From positions 43,273-107,272 of the forward strand of contig NZ_NRRR01000008.1 in NCBI RefSeq assembly GCF_016583765.1: a stretch of DNA of 64,000 nt, read 5' to 3'. Every line of letters begins with the position of its first letter. Position 1 is the stretch's first letter. Below the pieces are notes generated by a model. The model saw nothing but the letters and a program-made list of their open reading frames with translations, ran no database searches and was not told where the DNA came from. The stretch is from Chromatium weissei. GTDB taxonomy: Bacteria > Pseudomonadota > Gammaproteobacteria > Chromatiales > Chromatiaceae. This document shows, in pieces, positions 62,331-64,000 of the stretch. The position numbers were made by a program, and so were the translations under genes.

Positions 62331-64000
62331 GAACGGCGTTCTCCGGCACGGCGATTTCAGTTGAAATGTTGAATTGCATCAAAGCATTGGCGATTCCGCT
62401 GACGCGAGCAACGCGCCGACACAGGGCTTCACCAAGTACCGACGGCTGCGCATACAGCAGCGTAAACCGTTGTTTTGAACGGGTAATCGCAGTGTAAATC
62501 AGTTCTTGCGTGAGCACCGGATTCACCACATCGGGCAACACCAGCGCCGTGTGCGCAAATTCCGAGCCCTGCGATTTGTGCACCGTCATCGCAAACACCG
62601 TTTCCACCGCCGATAACCGACTCGGCAACACCCAGCGAATTCCGCCGCTGCCATCCCCGAGCGGAAACGCCACGCGCAACACGCGCCGCTCGGCATTGCG
62701 CACGGGAACCGCAAAGGTGATGCCGATGTCGCCATTCATCAGACGTAAATTTGCATCGTTGCGTGTGACCAACACTGGTCGCCCCGCAAACCATGTCGCT
62801 GGCGCGCCTGTGGCGTGTTCAATACGCAGCAGTTTTTTCTGTTGCAACAAGGTAACAATTTGCTGATTTAGACCGGTCACGCCCCACATGCCTTCGCGCA
62901 ACACTGCCAACAATTGAAACTGCGCCTGTGCTGTCAGTACGGTTTGCGCCCACGCATCGACGGCAGTTTGCTCGGCATCATCGCCCGGATCGCCGTCGTG
63001 CAGCGCCGTGAGATAACCGCGATAACCGTCGCACACGAGATCAACAAATTCAGTGGCTTGGGTGTTCGGCAGTTGAATGGCGGCGAGCTGTCCAGCATGA
63101 ACGGCTTCATCGGTAAATAACTGCAACGCGGCGTTAAGCCGTTGATCGGGAAAATGTTGTGCTGACAATGGCGAATCAGCATTGACCAGCGCCGCCAGTG
63201 CTCCGATTCCGCCATTCGCTCGAAACCGATAACTGCGCCGCAGCATCACTGTGACCTGCGCCAGCGCCAGCCCGTTGGTATCCATGTATTCATTTGGCAA
63301 CGTTGCGCCGGTGACACGCTGCATCCAGTCGCAGGTGGTCGGCGTGTAATGCGCGGCGGACGCGCCAGCACACAGATCGCCGAGCACCGCGCCCGCTTCT
63401 ACCGACGCGAGCTGATCTTTATCACCGAGCAGAATCAGTCGCGTTTCTGAATGCAGGGCTTCGAGCAGCCGCGCCATCATTTCTACATCGACCATCGACG
63501 CTTCATCGACGACGACCACATCGACGGGTAACGGATTTCCGGCGTGATAACGAAAATGGCGACTGTGCGGCAGCGGCTCCAACAACCGATGCAGCGTCGT
63601 CACTGCGGTCGGAATTGCGGCGCGAATCTGCTCGCCATTGGGCAATGCGGCGAGCGGTAAATCAGCAATGCGCTCGGCGATGGACGCGTTCAAACGTGCG
63701 GCGGCTTTACCGGTCGGCGCGGCGAGCCGAATGCGCAACGGCGGTTGTTGCGCATCGAAAGTCAAACCCTGCAACAACGCGAGCAATCGCACGACTGTCG
63801 TGGTTTTGCCCGTGCCGGGACCGCCGGTGATGATCGCAAAAGCACTGCGCGCAGCGAGCGCACAGGCGATTTTTTCCCAAGGCAACTCAGTCCAACTGCT
63901 TTGTTTTGACAAATCCCCCCAACCCCCCTTTTCCAAAGGGGGGCTATTGGTTGGCACTTTTTCCAGAGGGGGACTTGTTTCCTCCCCCCTTAGAAAAAGG
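62323..64000 (-). CDS. recD: RecD, exodeoxyribonuclease V alpha subunit (N-terminus beyond window)
   Basis: Superfamily 1B helicase subunit of RecBCD. Visible are Walker A in IITGGPGTGKTTTVVRLLAL, VVVDEASMVDVEMMARLLEA, LILLGDKDQLASVEAGAVLG, and the late motif TVHKSQGSEFAHTALVLPD with YTAITRSKQRFTLL. The frame is open to base 64000; the GTG at 63957 is not a real start, since the RecD N-terminal domain should precede the helicase core. Just before the core, at the join, the protein contains a tandem SPPLEK-type stretch (SPPLEKVPTN, then SPPLEKGGWGDL) encoded by a palindromic dispersed repeat. Whether this spares RecD function is unknown. Confidence 0.9.
   Translation of the reverse strand, partial: LFLRGEETSPPLEKVPTNSPPLEKGGWGDLSKQSSWTELPWEKIACALAARSAFAIITGGPGTGKTTTVVRLLALLQGLTFDAQQPPLRIRLAAPTGKAAARLNASIAERIADLPLAALPNGEQIRAAIPTAVTTLHRLLEPLPHSRHFRYHAGNPLPVDVVVVDEASMVDVEMMARLLEALHSETRLILLGDKDQLASVEAGAVLGDLCAGASAAHYTPTTCDWMQRVTGATLPNEYMDTNGLALAQVTVMLRRSYRFRANGGIGALAALVNADSPLSAQHFPDQRLNAALQLFTDEAVHAGQLAAIQLPNTQATEFVDLVCDGYRGYLTALHDGDPGDDAEQTAVDAWAQTVLTAQAQFQLLAVLREGMWGVTGLNQQIVTLLQQKKLLRIEHATGAPATWFAGRPVLVTRNDANLRLMNGDIGITFAVPVRNAERRVLRVAFPLGDGSGGIRWVLPSRLSAVETVFAMTVHKSQGSEFAHTALVLPDVVNPVLTQELIYTAITRSKQRFTLLYAQPSVLGEALCRRVARVSGIANALMQFNISTEIAVPENAVHV
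63913..64000. repeat. Palindromic dispersed repeat (CCCCCCTTT...AAAGGGGGG) inside recD
   Basis: CCCCCCTTT (63923-63931), TCC, AAAGGGGGG (63935-63943) is a perfect 9-bp inverted repeat. A related unit follows (CCAGAGGGGGAC at 63963-63974), and another CCCCCCTTAG starts at 63984 and runs off the window. The units translate in the recD frame as PPLEK-type peptides. Similar PPLEKGG peptides are familiar from translations of dispersed repeats in many bacterial genomes (general knowledge). Confidence 0.75.

Noticed and set aside
1..64000. CRISPR array, prophage, insertion sequence or rRNA
   Set aside because: No regularly spaced repeats of the right length, no transposase, integrase or phage structural genes, and no rRNA-like conserved stretches were seen.

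Overview
The window reads as chromosomal DNA of a Gram-negative, motile, glycogen-storing gammaproteobacterium that probably fixes nitrogen. The Gram-negative call rests on outer-membrane-type lipoproteins, OpgG/OpgH and MltD. The gammaproteobacterial call rests on gene content (hfq-hflX-hflK-hflC, miaB-phoH-ybeY-corC, RecD, nifM). Motility and chemotaxis rest on two methyl-accepting proteins and two CheY-like receivers. Nitrogen fixation rests on nifV/W/Z/M; the structural nif genes are outside the window. I cannot name a genus.

Layout. 1-5145 (minus strand): a V/A-type ATPase operon in the order G/H-like stalk, C, I, K, F, E and the start of A, which leaves the window at base 1. 5231-8471 (minus): radC, homoserine dehydrogenase and an AlaC-type aminotransferase. 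8652-11616 (plus): glucokinase and a dCache chemoreceptor. 11696-16096 (minus): glycogen synthase, a DUF4912 protein, a LEA14-like lipoprotein and an aspartate aminotransferase. 16404-17131: a MntA-HepT toxin-antitoxin pair bracketed by 39-bp imperfect direct repeats, an apparent insertion. 17229-21521: rimO (plus), then two uncharacterised coiled-coil/SPOR proteins and pabB (minus). 21643-25185: a CHASE-PAS-PAS-GGDEF protein with a degenerate EAL domain and a CZB-like tail. 25223-29314: an RlpA-like protein and a reduced Bat (aerotolerance-type) operon. 29311-31382 (minus): two receiver proteins, mutY and tRNA-Gly(CCC). 31522-40551: a 30-residue membrane peptide, glgX, a short 6-phosphogluconate dehydrogenase, a second chemoreceptor, a Maf protein, mltD, a Kunitz-domain lipoprotein (minus) and cpdA. 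40614-45092 (minus): hfq-hflX-hflK-hflC and an L,D-transpeptidase. 45195-49951: a secreted unknown protein, a hemerythrin-like protein with a structured leader (plus), and the nifV-(helical repeat protein)-nifW-nifZ-nifM operon (minus). 50299-58736 (plus): opgG-X-opgH-miaB-phoH-ybeY-corC-OmpA-type lipoprotein. 58881-61686 (plus): acetolactate synthase and pyrD. 61725-64000 (minus): a HAD phosphatase and recD, cut by the window end and carrying a dispersed palindromic repeat in frame.

How the genes fit together. GlgA, GlgX, Glk and 6-phosphogluconate dehydrogenase form a glycogen/glucose theme spread over the window. NifV makes homocitrate for the nitrogenase cofactor, and NifW, NifZ and NifM help mature nitrogenase. 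The convergent hemerythrin-like gene could buffer oxygen for them (inference). The least ordinary items are the Kunitz (BPTI-type) lipoprotein, the direct-repeat-flanked MntA-HepT module, the in-frame repeat in RecD, the structured leader of the hemerythrin-like gene, and a four-cysteine loop in acetolactate synthase. I found no CRISPR array, rRNA, transposase or prophage.
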